Shown here: positions 7,304-14,903 of the stretch, in pieces
How the letters are laid out: the number at the start of each line of letters is the position of its first letter
How positions within the stretch are numbered: position 1 is the stretch's first letter
Source: Brevundimonas vitisensis
GTDB taxonomy: Bacteria; Pseudomonadota; Alphaproteobacteria; Caulobacterales; Caulobacteraceae
Assembly (NCBI RefSeq): GCF_016656965.1
Contig: NZ_CP067977.1
Location: forward strand, 2,256,501 to 2,320,500
Direction of reading: 5' to 3'
DNA length: 64,000 bases
Program-made: the position numbers and the translations under genes
The notes under the pieces: generated by a model
The model's input: the letters and a program-made list of their open reading frames with translations, nothing else
Databases searched by the model: none
Told to the model about the DNA's origin: nothing

Positions 7304-8626
7304 TTAGTCGACCCAGTCGCGGCGGAGGCTGCGGGCCGCGATAATCAGAAGGATCGCCGCCAGAGCATAGAACCACTGGCCGACATACAGCGAGTACCGC
7401 AGGGCTTCCTCGGCAAACCGCGGGGTCAGATAGTCGGAGACCGCGCCCAGCAGATAGATGCCCAGGCCGATCCCGACCAGGTTGTTGATCAGGAGGAAGC
7501 TGGCCGAGGCGGTCGATCGCATATGGGCCGGAACCAGGTGCTGGACCGCCGTCACGACCGGGCCCAGCCAGGCCAGGGACAAGGCTTGCGGGATCAGGAA
7601 CAGGGCAAAGGCCAGCCACTTGTCCTGAACATTCATGGCCAGGAAGAACATGGGCACGGCGATGATGAAGCAGACGGCCGGAACCAGCGGATAGGGCGCT
7701 TTCTTGGTGCCCTTGCCCAGTTTGTCGGCCAGCCAGCCGCCCAGCCAGATGCCCACGGTGCCGCCGATGAAGGCGATGCCGGCGATATAGAGGGCGCGGT
7801 CCACGCCCTCCATCCCCAGTGACCGCTGGAAGAAGCTGGGCAGCCAGAAGGCCGCGCCATAGCCATAGACCGAAGAACAGGCCGCACCGAAGGCCAGGAA
7901 CCAGAAGCTGGGCTTCTTCAGCAGCACGCCCCAGACTTCGGTGAAACCCGCCGCCTTGGTCGGAACATGGTTCACCTCAGGCGTGCCCTCGGCGCTGGCG
8001 ACGCGGTCGAACCCGCCCCGGACCGGGTCCTTGACCGTGAACTTCAGCAGCGGGGCCAGCAGGACGCCCACACCGCCCACGATCATGAAGGCGATCCGCC
8101 AGTTGATGTGTTCGGCCAGAAGGCCCCCGAACAGATAGCCGAGGGCGGTGCCGATCGGCACGCCGAACGAATAGAAGGCCAGGGCCCGCGCCCGCTGGGA
8201 CTTGGGGAAGTAGTCCGCGACCAGCGAATAGGAGGGAGCCACGCCGCCCGCCTCGCCGACTCCGACGCCCATGCGTGCGCCGAACAGGGTCCAGAAGCCC
8301 GTCGCAAAGCCGCAGACGGCGGTAAATCCGCTCCAGACCGCCAGGGACACCCCGACGATCGAGACCCGGCTGACACGGTCGGCGAACCAGGCGATCGGCA
8401 ATGCCAGGGTCGAATAGACGATGGCGAAGGCCGGGCCGCCCAGCAGGCCCAGCTGGCCATCGGTGAAGTTCAGCTCGGCCTTGATGTAGGGCAGCAGGAT
8501 CGCGAGGATCTGCCGGTCGATGAAGTTGAAGGTGTACACCACCATCAGCAGCGCCAGCACATAGGCGCGGTAGCCCCGGTTGGCGGCCGGGCCGATGCCC
8601 CGCTCGATGGCCTCTGTGGTGCTCAT
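7304..8626 (-). CDS. MFS transporter, spinster-like
   Basis: A 440-residue protein with about 12 hydrophobic segments. The N-terminus has 'FNFIDRQILAILLPYIKAEL' followed by 'LGLLGGPAFAIVYSTLALPIAWFADR', the A-motif region of the spinster-like branch of the major facilitator superfamily. It should be an inner-membrane carrier for an unknown solute. The TonB-dependent receptor gene lies 123 bp upstream in the same orientation, but a terminator separates them; a combined uptake path (receptor to carrier) is possible but inferred only from adjacency. Confidence 0.9.
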   Translation of the reverse strand: MSTTEAIERGIGPAANRGYRAYVLALLMVVYTFNFIDRQILAILLPYIKAELNFTDGQLGLLGGPAFAIVYSTLALPIAWFADRVSRVSIVGVSLAVWSGFTAVCGFATGFWTLFGARMGVGVGEAGGVAPSYSLVADYFPKSQRARALAFYSFGVPIGTALGYLFGGLLAEHINWRIAFMIVGGVGVLLAPLLKFTVKDPVRGGFDRVASAEGTPEVNHVPTKAAGFTEVWGVLLKKPSFWFLAFGAACSSVYGYGAAFWLPSFFQRSLGMEGVDRALYIAGIAFIGGTVGIWLGGWLADKLGKGTKKAPYPLVPAVCFIIAVPMFFLAMNVQDKWLAFALFLIPQALSLAWLGPVVTAVQHLVPAHMRSTASASFLLINNLVGIGLGIYLLGAVSDYLTPRFAEEALRYSLYVGQWFYALAAILLIIAARSLRRDWVD

Positions 8627-8688
8627 GGCGTTTCCCGTGGTTTTCTATCTTTGGATGGACGGTAGCGGGCGTTTTCAGCCACGCCAAC

Positions 8689-8726
8689 AAAAAGGGCGGC
8701 GGTCCGTGATCGAACCGCCGCCCCTT
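8689..8726 (-). terminator. Terminator of the TonB-dependent receptor gene
   Basis: On the minus strand, GGGCGGCGGT, a 9-nt loop and ACCGCCGCCC are followed by TTTTTGTTGG, 24-61 bp beyond the receptor stop codon. Confidence 0.85.
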
Positions 8727-8749
8727 CTCGTTTCAGATGCCGGGCCGGA

Positions 8750-10960
8750 TCAGAACCGCAGCGTGACCGAGGCCGAAACCGTGCGCGGCGGGCCGTAGAA
8801 GGCCGAGATCGAGTTGTTGAAGGTGGCACCGGCGAAGTTGTAGCCGCCGACCTTGTATTCCTCGTCCGTCAGGTTGCGACCGACGACGCCGAACTCATAG
8901 GCACCGGAGGGCGCGCGCCAGATGATGGCCAGGTCGACCAGAGCATAGCCGTCCTGGTCCAGCACCGGGTCCGGCGCGTCGAACAGGTGGAAATCCGAGC
9001 GGTAGGACACCGAAGGCGTGATCCGCAGATCGCCACCCGCCACAGTGCTGCTGTGGGTCAGGCTCCAGAACGCCGACCATTCGGGCGAGTTCTGCGGGGT
9101 GCGGCTGTTGGAGATGTCGACCGGGGTGCCGGTGACCAGGGTGATGAACTCGTCGAACTCGTTCTTCAGGTAGCCGAGCGAGACGGTCGAGGTCAGGCTG
9201 TCGGTCAGATAGGCGGTGCCTTCCAGTTCGAAGCCGTAGATGGTCGAGGCGCCGGCGTTGTCGACCACCGAGGCAATGCCCGTGGCCGGCGGGGTCGCGA
9301 CCTGCTGGGTCGTAATCTGCTGGTCCTTGAAGTCCGAATAGAAGACCGCCGAAGCGAAGGAGAGGCGGCGATCGAAGGCCGAGCCCTTCAGGCCGATTTC
9401 ATAGGTCGTGACCGTCTCCGGCTCATAGCCATTGACCGTCTGCGGGACCAGGAAGGCGTCGCCGCGCATGTCCCAGCCGCCCGACTTGAAGCCCTGACCC
9501 ACCGAAGCATAGCCGGTCAGGTCGTCGCTGAAGTCATAGGAGATGCTGGCCCGCGGGGTGAACTGCTCGAAGGTGTCCGAGGCGGTGTAGTTGGTGCGGG
9601 TCTGCAGAATGGCGCGCGGCGTGCCACCCGTCAGCGGCGACCGGGTCGCGCCCAGATAGAAGGCGCGGAAGACCTCGCCCGTCTTGTCGTCGCGGGTGTA
9701 GCGGCCACCGATCGAGGCGTGCAGCCGGTCCGACAGGTCGAAGCTGAAGTCCGCGAAGGCCGAGAAAGATTCGGTCTCGACCGATCCTGCGGCCGCGATC
9801 ACGACGCCCAGGTTTCCGGCGATGGTGTCGAACACGCCCGACGAGGTGCCATCCAGATAGAACAGGCCCGCGACACCGGACCAGCGCTCGCCCGTGAACA
9901 GCAGTTGCAGTTCCTGGGTGAACTGATCGTCGGAATAGATGGCCGGGACGTCCAGGGTCGGCAGGGGCGTCTGGTCGAAGTCGATGACGGTCTGGGTGTC
10001 ACCGCTGCGATAGGCGCTGATGGACTTGAAGGTGAGGCTGTCGCTCAGCACGTACTCGGCCGTCAGAGCCACACCTTCGGTGACCACCGACTGCTCGCCG
10101 GTCAGGCCCGCCTGGGTGTCGTAGATGTCGGCGGGAGGGGTGAAGCCGCCGGTCGTGGAGTTGACCTCGCGGTGGCCGTGACGCGGGCTGGAATCGTCCT
10201 CGACGCGGTCATAGGCCAGGCGCAGGAAGAAGCTGTCGCTGGGCGTCCATTCGGCGCTGGCGCGGAACGCCTTGACGTCCTTGTCATAGTGCTCCTGACC
10301 GGTGGTCAGGTTCTGGCCGAAACCGTCGCGGTTATACACGGCCACGGCACCGCCGACGGCGAAGGTGTCGCTGAGCGGCACGGAGGCCGACATCAGGAAG
10401 TCGCGCTGGTCATAGGAGCCGATGGTGCCGCGCCCCAGGAAGCTGGGCTCATTGCCCAGGCGCTTGGTCACATATTTGATCGCGCCGCCGATGGTGTTGC
10501 GGCCGTAGAGCGTGCCCTGCGGGCCGCGCAGCACTTCAATGCGGTTGACGTCAAAGATGTCGAGCACGGCGCCTTGAGGACGGGCCACATAGACGTCGTC
10601 GATGTACAGGCCCACGCCCGGCTCGAAGCCCCACAGCGGGTCCTGCTGGCCGACGCCGCGGATGAAGCTGATGAGGGTGGAGTTGGAACCGCGGGCGATC
10701 TGCACCGTGGCGTTCGGGGTCTGCTGTTGCAGGGCGGTGATGTCCGAGGCGCCGGTCTGGTCCAGGCGTTCCGAACTGATGGCCGACACCGCGATCGGCA
10801 CGTCCTTCAAGGCTTCGTCGCGCCGGCGGGCGGTGACAACGATCTCATCGACGCTGGTCGCCTCATCTCCCGGACCCGCGACGTCCTGGGCCATGGCGAA
10901 GGTCGAAAGCGCGCTCCAGGCGGCTCCCGCCATCAAGGCGGTCTTGACGAATTTATTCAT
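8750..10960 (-). CDS. TonB-dependent outer-membrane receptor
   Basis: A 736-residue protein with a Sec signal ending around 'TFAMAQD' (residue 25), a TonB box-like 'DEIVVTARRR' (about 39-48), a plug domain ('GTLYGRNTIGGAIKYVTKRL') and a long beta-barrel ending in aromatic Phe ('SASVTLRF'), as outer-membrane barrels do. The barrel contains 'EVNSTTGGF', 'GFKSGGWDMRG' and 'ETVTTYEIGLKG', typical of the proteobacterial iron/carbohydrate-type receptors. The ligand cannot be told; no siderophore genes are nearby. It is divergent from a TetR-family gene, which may control it. Confidence 0.93.
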   Translation of the reverse strand: MNKFVKTALMAGAAWSALSTFAMAQDVAGPGDEATSVDEIVVTARRRDEALKDVPIAVSAISSERLDQTGASDITALQQQTPNATVQIARGSNSTLISFIRGVGQQDPLWGFEPGVGLYIDDVYVARPQGAVLDIFDVNRIEVLRGPQGTLYGRNTIGGAIKYVTKRLGNEPSFLGRGTIGSYDQRDFLMSASVPLSDTFAVGGAVAVYNRDGFGQNLTTGQEHYDKDVKAFRASAEWTPSDSFFLRLAYDRVEDDSSPRHGHREVNSTTGGFTPPADIYDTQAGLTGEQSVVTEGVALTAEYVLSDSLTFKSISAYRSGDTQTVIDFDQTPLPTLDVPAIYSDDQFTQELQLLFTGERWSGVAGLFYLDGTSSGVFDTIAGNLGVVIAAAGSVETESFSAFADFSFDLSDRLHASIGGRYTRDDKTGEVFRAFYLGATRSPLTGGTPRAILQTRTNYTASDTFEQFTPRASISYDFSDDLTGYASVGQGFKSGGWDMRGDAFLVPQTVNGYEPETVTTYEIGLKGSAFDRRLSFASAVFYSDFKDQQITTQQVATPPATGIASVVDNAGASTIYGFELEGTAYLTDSLTSTVSLGYLKNEFDEFITLVTGTPVDISNSRTPQNSPEWSAFWSLTHSSTVAGGDLRITPSVSYRSDFHLFDAPDPVLDQDGYALVDLAIIWRAPSGAYEFGVVGRNLTDEEYKVGGYNFAGATFNNSISAFYGPPRTVSASVTLRF

Positions 10961-11139
10961 TGAAGTCCCCAGTTCCTGTGTGTCGTTCCCGATGACGCTT
11001 TTATTCAGCGTTCAATGATTTTCCGCAAAATGACCGCAATCTCGGTTTCTGTCAAACGGTCGCGCTTACCCATGGGGAAGGTTCTGCGAACCGTGTGGCC
11101 CCGTTGCACAGGGAGGCGACATCAGCCTAGCGTCGCGCC

Positions 11140-11856
11140 ATGACCAAGCTGCCAGTTCCCTCGCCGAACGTCGAACCTGGACTGCCGCGCCGGGGACGGC
11201 CGCCCAAGGCCCGTGCCGCGGCGGCGGGCGACACGCGGGACATGATTCTGGACGCGGCCGAAGATCTCTTTTCCAAGCACGGCTTCTACGGGGTGACGAT
11301 CCGGGAGGTGGCCCGCGAGGCCGGCGTGGATACGGCCCTGGTCCACTATTATTTCGGGGCGAAGCGCGGGCTGTTCGACGCCGTTTTCCTGAGACGGGCC
11401 GAGGTCTGGAACAATGACCGGGTCGATGCCATCAACCGTTATGCGCGCGAAGCGGGCGAGGCCATGACGCTGGAGGGTCTGCTGGAAGCCTTTCTTCGAC
11501 CACCGTTTCAATGGTCGCTGAAGGGAGGGCCGGGGTGGAAACACTATTCGGCCCTGGTGGCGCAGACCAACGCCAATCCGGCCTTCGGGGGCGAGACCAT
11601 GGCGCGTTATTTCGACCCCGCGATCCGGCGGCTGATCGAACTGATCAAACAGGTCCTGCCCGGCGCGGCAGAGGTCGATCTTTACTGGGCCTATCACAAT
11701 CTGTCGGGCGCCTTGACGCTGACCCTGGGCGAGACAGGCCGGCTGGACCGGCTTTCGGGGGGGCTGTGCCGGTCCGGCGATCTGGACAGCGCCTGCGACT
11801 ACATGGTGCGTTTCGCTGCGGCAGGGTTCCGCGCCGTCTGCACCGACCGCCCCTAG
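11140..11856 (+). CDS. TetR/AcrR family transcriptional regulator
   Basis: A 238-residue protein whose N-terminal helix-turn-helix is clear: 'ILDAAEDLFSKHGFYGVTIREVAREAGVDTALVHYYFGAKRGLFDAVF' lies at about residues 37-85. A basic Pro/Arg-rich arm ('RRGRPPKARAAA') precedes it. The C-terminal ligand domain is of the TetR_C type with 'WKHYSALVAQTNANP'. It is divergent from the TonB-dependent receptor across a 179-bp gap, the arrangement expected for a local repressor; the ligand is unknown. Confidence 0.92.
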   Translation: MTKLPVPSPNVEPGLPRRGRPPKARAAAAGDTRDMILDAAEDLFSKHGFYGVTIREVAREAGVDTALVHYYFGAKRGLFDAVFLRRAEVWNNDRVDAINRYAREAGEAMTLEGLLEAFLRPPFQWSLKGGPGWKHYSALVAQTNANPAFGGETMARYFDPAIRRLIELIKQVLPGAAEVDLYWAYHNLSGALTLTLGETGRLDRLSGGLCRSGDLDSACDYMVRFAAAGFRAVCTDRP

Positions 11857-11919
11857 AGTATCCGCCCTTCAATCGATCGCGAATCCATGGTCTCAGACGG
11901 CCGGACGAAGGAGTGGCCC

Positions 11920-12690
11920 ATGGCGGAAGGCGATCAGGATGAATCCCATCGAAAACGGCGCGCCCTGATCCGCGGGCTGGTCGTGACGGGAGGCGCGGGC
12001 CTGGTTCTGGCTCTGACGGGGGCCTTCAATACCGGAGGGGCTGCTCTGTGGCTCCGGCTGGCCTATTGGGTGCCGATGATGTTCGCTGGGGCGTTGTGGG
12101 CCCACGGCTGCTCGCTGTTCGTCGCCCGCTTCGTCGATCTGGACGAGCGACCCTGGCTGTCGGTTCTGGTGCTGACCCTGGTCATTTCGGGGCCGCTGTC
12201 CGTCGTGGTCTGGGCGGTCACGGGGCCGGTCTTCAGCGGCGCGATGATGCCGCTGGCGGCTCTGCCCTATATGCTTGGACCGGTGGTGACGGTGACGGCG
12301 GCGGTCAGCGCGATCAATGTCTTCCTGGCGCGCGTCGAACCGCGCCAGACCCATGCGGCGCCGACGGGGGCCACCCCGTCCCGCTTTCTGGACCGTCTGC
12401 CGCCCAAGCTGAGAGGCGCCACGATCCGGGCTGTCCAGGCGGAAGACCACTATCTGCGGATCCATACCGATCGCGGCTCGGATCTGATCCTGATGCGGCT
12501 GTCCGACGCCCTGGAGGAGCTGGAGGGCCTGGAAGGCGCGCAGACCCATCGCAGCTGGTGGGTCGCGAAGGCCGCCGTGCGCGGCGTCAGTCGGGGCGAC
12601 GGGCGGGCGACCCTGACCCTGGACGGCGACCTGTCCGCACCGGTCAGCCGCCGCCATGCCAAGGGCCTTCGCGACGCGGGCTGGTATTAG
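11920..12690 (+). CDS. LytTR DNA-binding domain membrane regulator
   Basis: The ATG at 11920 has AAGGAG 6 nt upstream, so I prefer it to the in-frame ATG at 11887; the product is 256 residues. Four hydrophobic helices occupy about residues 20-135, followed by a cytoplasmic LytTR domain ('VQAEDHYLRIHTDRGSDLILMRLSDALEEL', 'HRSWWVAKAAVRGV', ending 'VSRRHAKGLRDAGWY'). Such membrane-LytTR proteins are usually one-component regulators, and the family binds direct repeats. No partner membrane anti-regulator is next to it. Its stop overlaps the convergent carotenoid-oxygenase stop by 4 bp. Confidence 0.9.
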   Translation: MAEGDQDESHRKRRALIRGLVVTGGAGLVLALTGAFNTGGAALWLRLAYWVPMMFAGALWAHGCSLFVARFVDLDERPWLSVLVLTLVISGPLSVVVWAVTGPVFSGAMMPLAALPYMLGPVVTVTAAVSAINVFLARVEPRQTHAAPTGATPSRFLDRLPPKLRGATIRAVQAEDHYLRIHTDRGSDLILMRLSDALEELEGLEGAQTHRSWWVAKAAVRGVSRGDGRATLTLDGDLSAPVSRRHAKGLRDAGWY

Positions 12691-14168
12691 CCCTTCCACG
12701 TCCCATGGAAACCGGCGGGCAGAACGACCTCTGCGCGCCATGTGGCCAAAGGACCGTTCGATACATGGGCTGCGTCGAACACATGCAGTTCCGTGACGCC
12801 CCGGCGCAGGTTGATCGACGGTCCGACCAGCCAGGCCTCGGCCTCTCCGCTGCGGCCCGGCTTGGGGACATAGAGCATTTCCTCGACAACGTGATCGGGC
12901 CCAAAGTCGAAGCCGTCCGAGCGGCCCGTGGACCAGTCGTGAACCGCAACGCCCGTGGCCAGCGGACGTCCGCCGCTCTCGCCGGTGACATGGACGGTTC
13001 GCGTGCGCGCAAGGCCCGCGCGGCGCGGGTCGCTCTTCGGAAACTCGCCGCTGATGCCGCTGGAGACCATCTCGGCCCGGCCATCGGCATGGAGCGAGAC
13101 CAGGGACATGACCGCCGGTTCGCCCGGCACGGTGCCGCGACCCTCGACCAGAACCCGCGCGCCCTCCACGGCAAAGGCCACGTCCTTGCCCGCCGCCACG
13201 TCGAACCGGATCGTGCCGGAGGCATCCTCCCAGGCGTCGCCGAGGTGGAAATAGGAGAAGGTCGGCAGTTCGAAGATGCGGTGGCGGCTCAGGTCCGACT
13301 TGTCCACGACCATGACTTGGGTGCCCATGTCGGCATGCCAGGCGAACTGGCTGGCGAACGGCATGCCCGACCGTTCGAACACCCAGGGCTGCAGCACGAT
13401 CACCAGATGACGGGCCGTGGCGGTGAAGTCGTGCATATAGCTGGCCCGCGGCAGCGGCAGGAGCTGGGCGTCGATCAGGCCGCCATCACTGTTCAGGTGC
13501 CAGACGATGGCCTTGTCGCCATTCAGCCCGATATTCCACAAGGTGCCGTCGGGTGCCTGGCGGGGGTGGGCCTGGAACGGCATGCCCTTCAGGTCGCGCC
13601 GAAGGGTAATGAAATCATCGGTGCCGAGATCTGATGCGCTCATGCCCAGGGGAGAGCCGCCCTCCCACAGCGCCCAGACCCGATCCCCCGCAACCATCAC
13701 CGAGGTATTGGCCGCATTGGCGTCGTCGTTCGACCCGATGCGGGCCCGATCGTCGCCTGCCGTCCCGAAGCCGGGGGTGACCACGGCGGCCAGTTCGGTT
13801 TCGGTGCGGCGCTTGGGCGTGTCGGCAAAGCGGGCGTCCAGCGTCACCTGACCCCCCTCCACGCGGAAGGCGCGCATCAGGCCGTCGCCGTCGAACCAGT
13901 GGGTCGCCGATCCACCCGGACGCCGGAACTTGCCCGGTCCGTTTCGGAACAGCGTCCCGGCCAGATCGACCGGAGCCCGCCCCCGGACCAGCGACAGGGC
14001 CCGGGGGGCGATGTCGCCCTCCAGATCCGCCGTGGCCAGGGCCCAGTCGGCCCCGCCTCGCGCCAGGGCCATATCCTGGGCCGCCGCCGCCCGGACCATT
14101 TCGGGCGTGGCGACAGCGGCGGACAGGGCCGCAGCCCCCATCAGAAAGGATCGACGAGAAGGGATCAT
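12687..14168 (-). CDS. Carotenoid oxygenase (RPE65/CCD) family protein with Tat signal
   Basis: The ATG at 14168 gives 493 residues. The N-terminus 'S-R-R-S-F-L-M-G' plus a hydrophobic run is a textbook twin-arginine signal, so the enzyme should fold in the cytoplasm and be exported. The seven-blade CCD fold is shown by 'FRNGPGKF', 'HWFDGDGLMRAF' and the four iron-ligand histidines in their usual contexts: H201 (A-H-P-R-Q), H246 (M-H-D-F), H308 (Y-F-H-L-G) and H488 (G-F-H-G-T-W). Homologues cleave carotenoid or stilbene double bonds with O2. The substrate is unknown; DUF2141 lies 75 bp upstream in the same direction. Confidence 0.92.
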   Translation of the reverse strand: MIPSRRSFLMGAAALSAAVATPEMVRAAAAQDMALARGGADWALATADLEGDIAPRALSLVRGRAPVDLAGTLFRNGPGKFRRPGGSATHWFDGDGLMRAFRVEGGQVTLDARFADTPKRRTETELAAVVTPGFGTAGDDRARIGSNDDANAANTSVMVAGDRVWALWEGGSPLGMSASDLGTDDFITLRRDLKGMPFQAHPRQAPDGTLWNIGLNGDKAIVWHLNSDGGLIDAQLLPLPRASYMHDFTATARHLVIVLQPWVFERSGMPFASQFAWHADMGTQVMVVDKSDLSRHRIFELPTFSYFHLGDAWEDASGTIRFDVAAGKDVAFAVEGARVLVEGRGTVPGEPAVMSLVSLHADGRAEMVSSGISGEFPKSDPRRAGLARTRTVHVTGESGGRPLATGVAVHDWSTGRSDGFDFGPDHVVEEMLYVPKPGRSGEAEAWLVGPSINLRRGVTELHVFDAAHVSNGPLATWRAEVVLPAGFHGTWKG

Positions 14169-14243
14169 GGCAGGGGTTCCGTGAGGTTGACGACATGGCC
14201 CGGCATCACGGGCCGCAGGTAGCGCCAGGCGCGATAGGCCCAA

Positions 14244-14672
14244 TCAACGAATGCTGATGGTCTGGACAGTCGGGCCGGCCACTTCGAAGCGGGCCCGGTC
14301 CCAGCGGGCCGGGCCCATGTTGCCGACCGCATTGTTGGAGAAGGCATAGGGCTCGGTCGGCATGCCGAAGGGGTTGGAGTCCATTTCGCCGTCACCGTCC
14401 ACGTCGTGGAAGGCCTTCATCGCATAGTCGCCGGGGGCCAGGCCCTCGAAGGTGACGCGGGTGATGCGGCCCGACACCGACACCGTCTGGGCCCCGACGG
14501 GGCGGCTGCCCTCGTAGCCTGCCTCACTGTCGAACAGGGCCACCATGACGGCACCGCCGCGCTCGCCGGTCTCGAATTCGAAGGTTACGGAGGTGGGCTC
14601 ATGGGCGAGGGCCGCACCGGCGGCGGACAGGATCAGGGCAGCGGCGGAAGCGGCGATGGCGAAGGTCTTCAT
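14244..14672 (-). CDS. DUF2141 domain periplasmic protein
   Basis: The ATG at 14672 gives 142 residues with a Sec signal peptide cleaved after 'A-L-A' (about residue 24). The mature part has 'GAVMVALFDSEAGYEGS', 'VTFEGLAPGDYAMKAFHDVDGDGEMD' and 'PYAFSNNAVGNMGPARW', the DUF2141 signature; D-x-D-x-D-x-E-x-D resembles a calcium-binding loop. The function is unknown. It is probably co-transcribed with the downstream carotenoid-oxygenase-like gene, so both products would be outside the cytoplasm. Confidence 0.9.
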   Translation of the reverse strand: MKTFAIAASAAALILSAAGAALAHEPTSVTFEFETGERGGAVMVALFDSEAGYEGSRPVGAQTVSVSGRITRVTFEGLAPGDYAMKAFHDVDGDGEMDSNPFGMPTEPYAFSNNAVGNMGPARWDRARFEVAGPTVQTISIR

Positions 14673-14788
14673 GGTGTGGGTCCTGTTAGGTCTGAAAGCG
14701 GGAGACCCGACCGCCGGGCCTCGACGTCCCGACACTCACCCCGCCCGGCCCACCCCGCCAGCGGACTTGCGGCGGTGGCCGTGCCGCC

Positions 14789-14820
14789 TTCGCCAATGAC
14801 CATGTTCGTCCACTGGCGAA
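14789..14820. repeat. Imperfect 32-bp inverted repeat upstream of DUF2141 gene
   Basis: TTCGCCAATG at 14789-14798 and CACTGGCGAA at 14811-14820 form 10-bp arms with one mismatch around a 12-nt centre. It lies about 120 bp before the DUF2141 start and could be an operator or a transcript hairpin. Confidence 0.5.
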
Positions 14821-14848
14821 GCGCGAACGAACGCGTCCGCCACAAATG

Positions 14849-14886
14849 AAAAAGGGCCGGACCCTCTGACGAAGATCCGGCCCCTT
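14849..14886 (-). terminator. Terminator of the M16 peptidase gene
   Basis: On the minus strand GGGCCGGA (14883-14876 side), a 14-nt loop and TCCGGCCC are followed by TTTTTC. It sits just past the M16 stop codon at 14904. Confidence 0.85.
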
Positions 14887-14903
14887 TCGCGAATGTCCGG
14901 CGA

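Noticed and set aside
10957..11018. TCATTGAA / TTCAATGA inverted pair as TetR operator
   Set aside because: The arms are 46 bp apart and the first overlaps the receptor start codon; too far for one TetR site.
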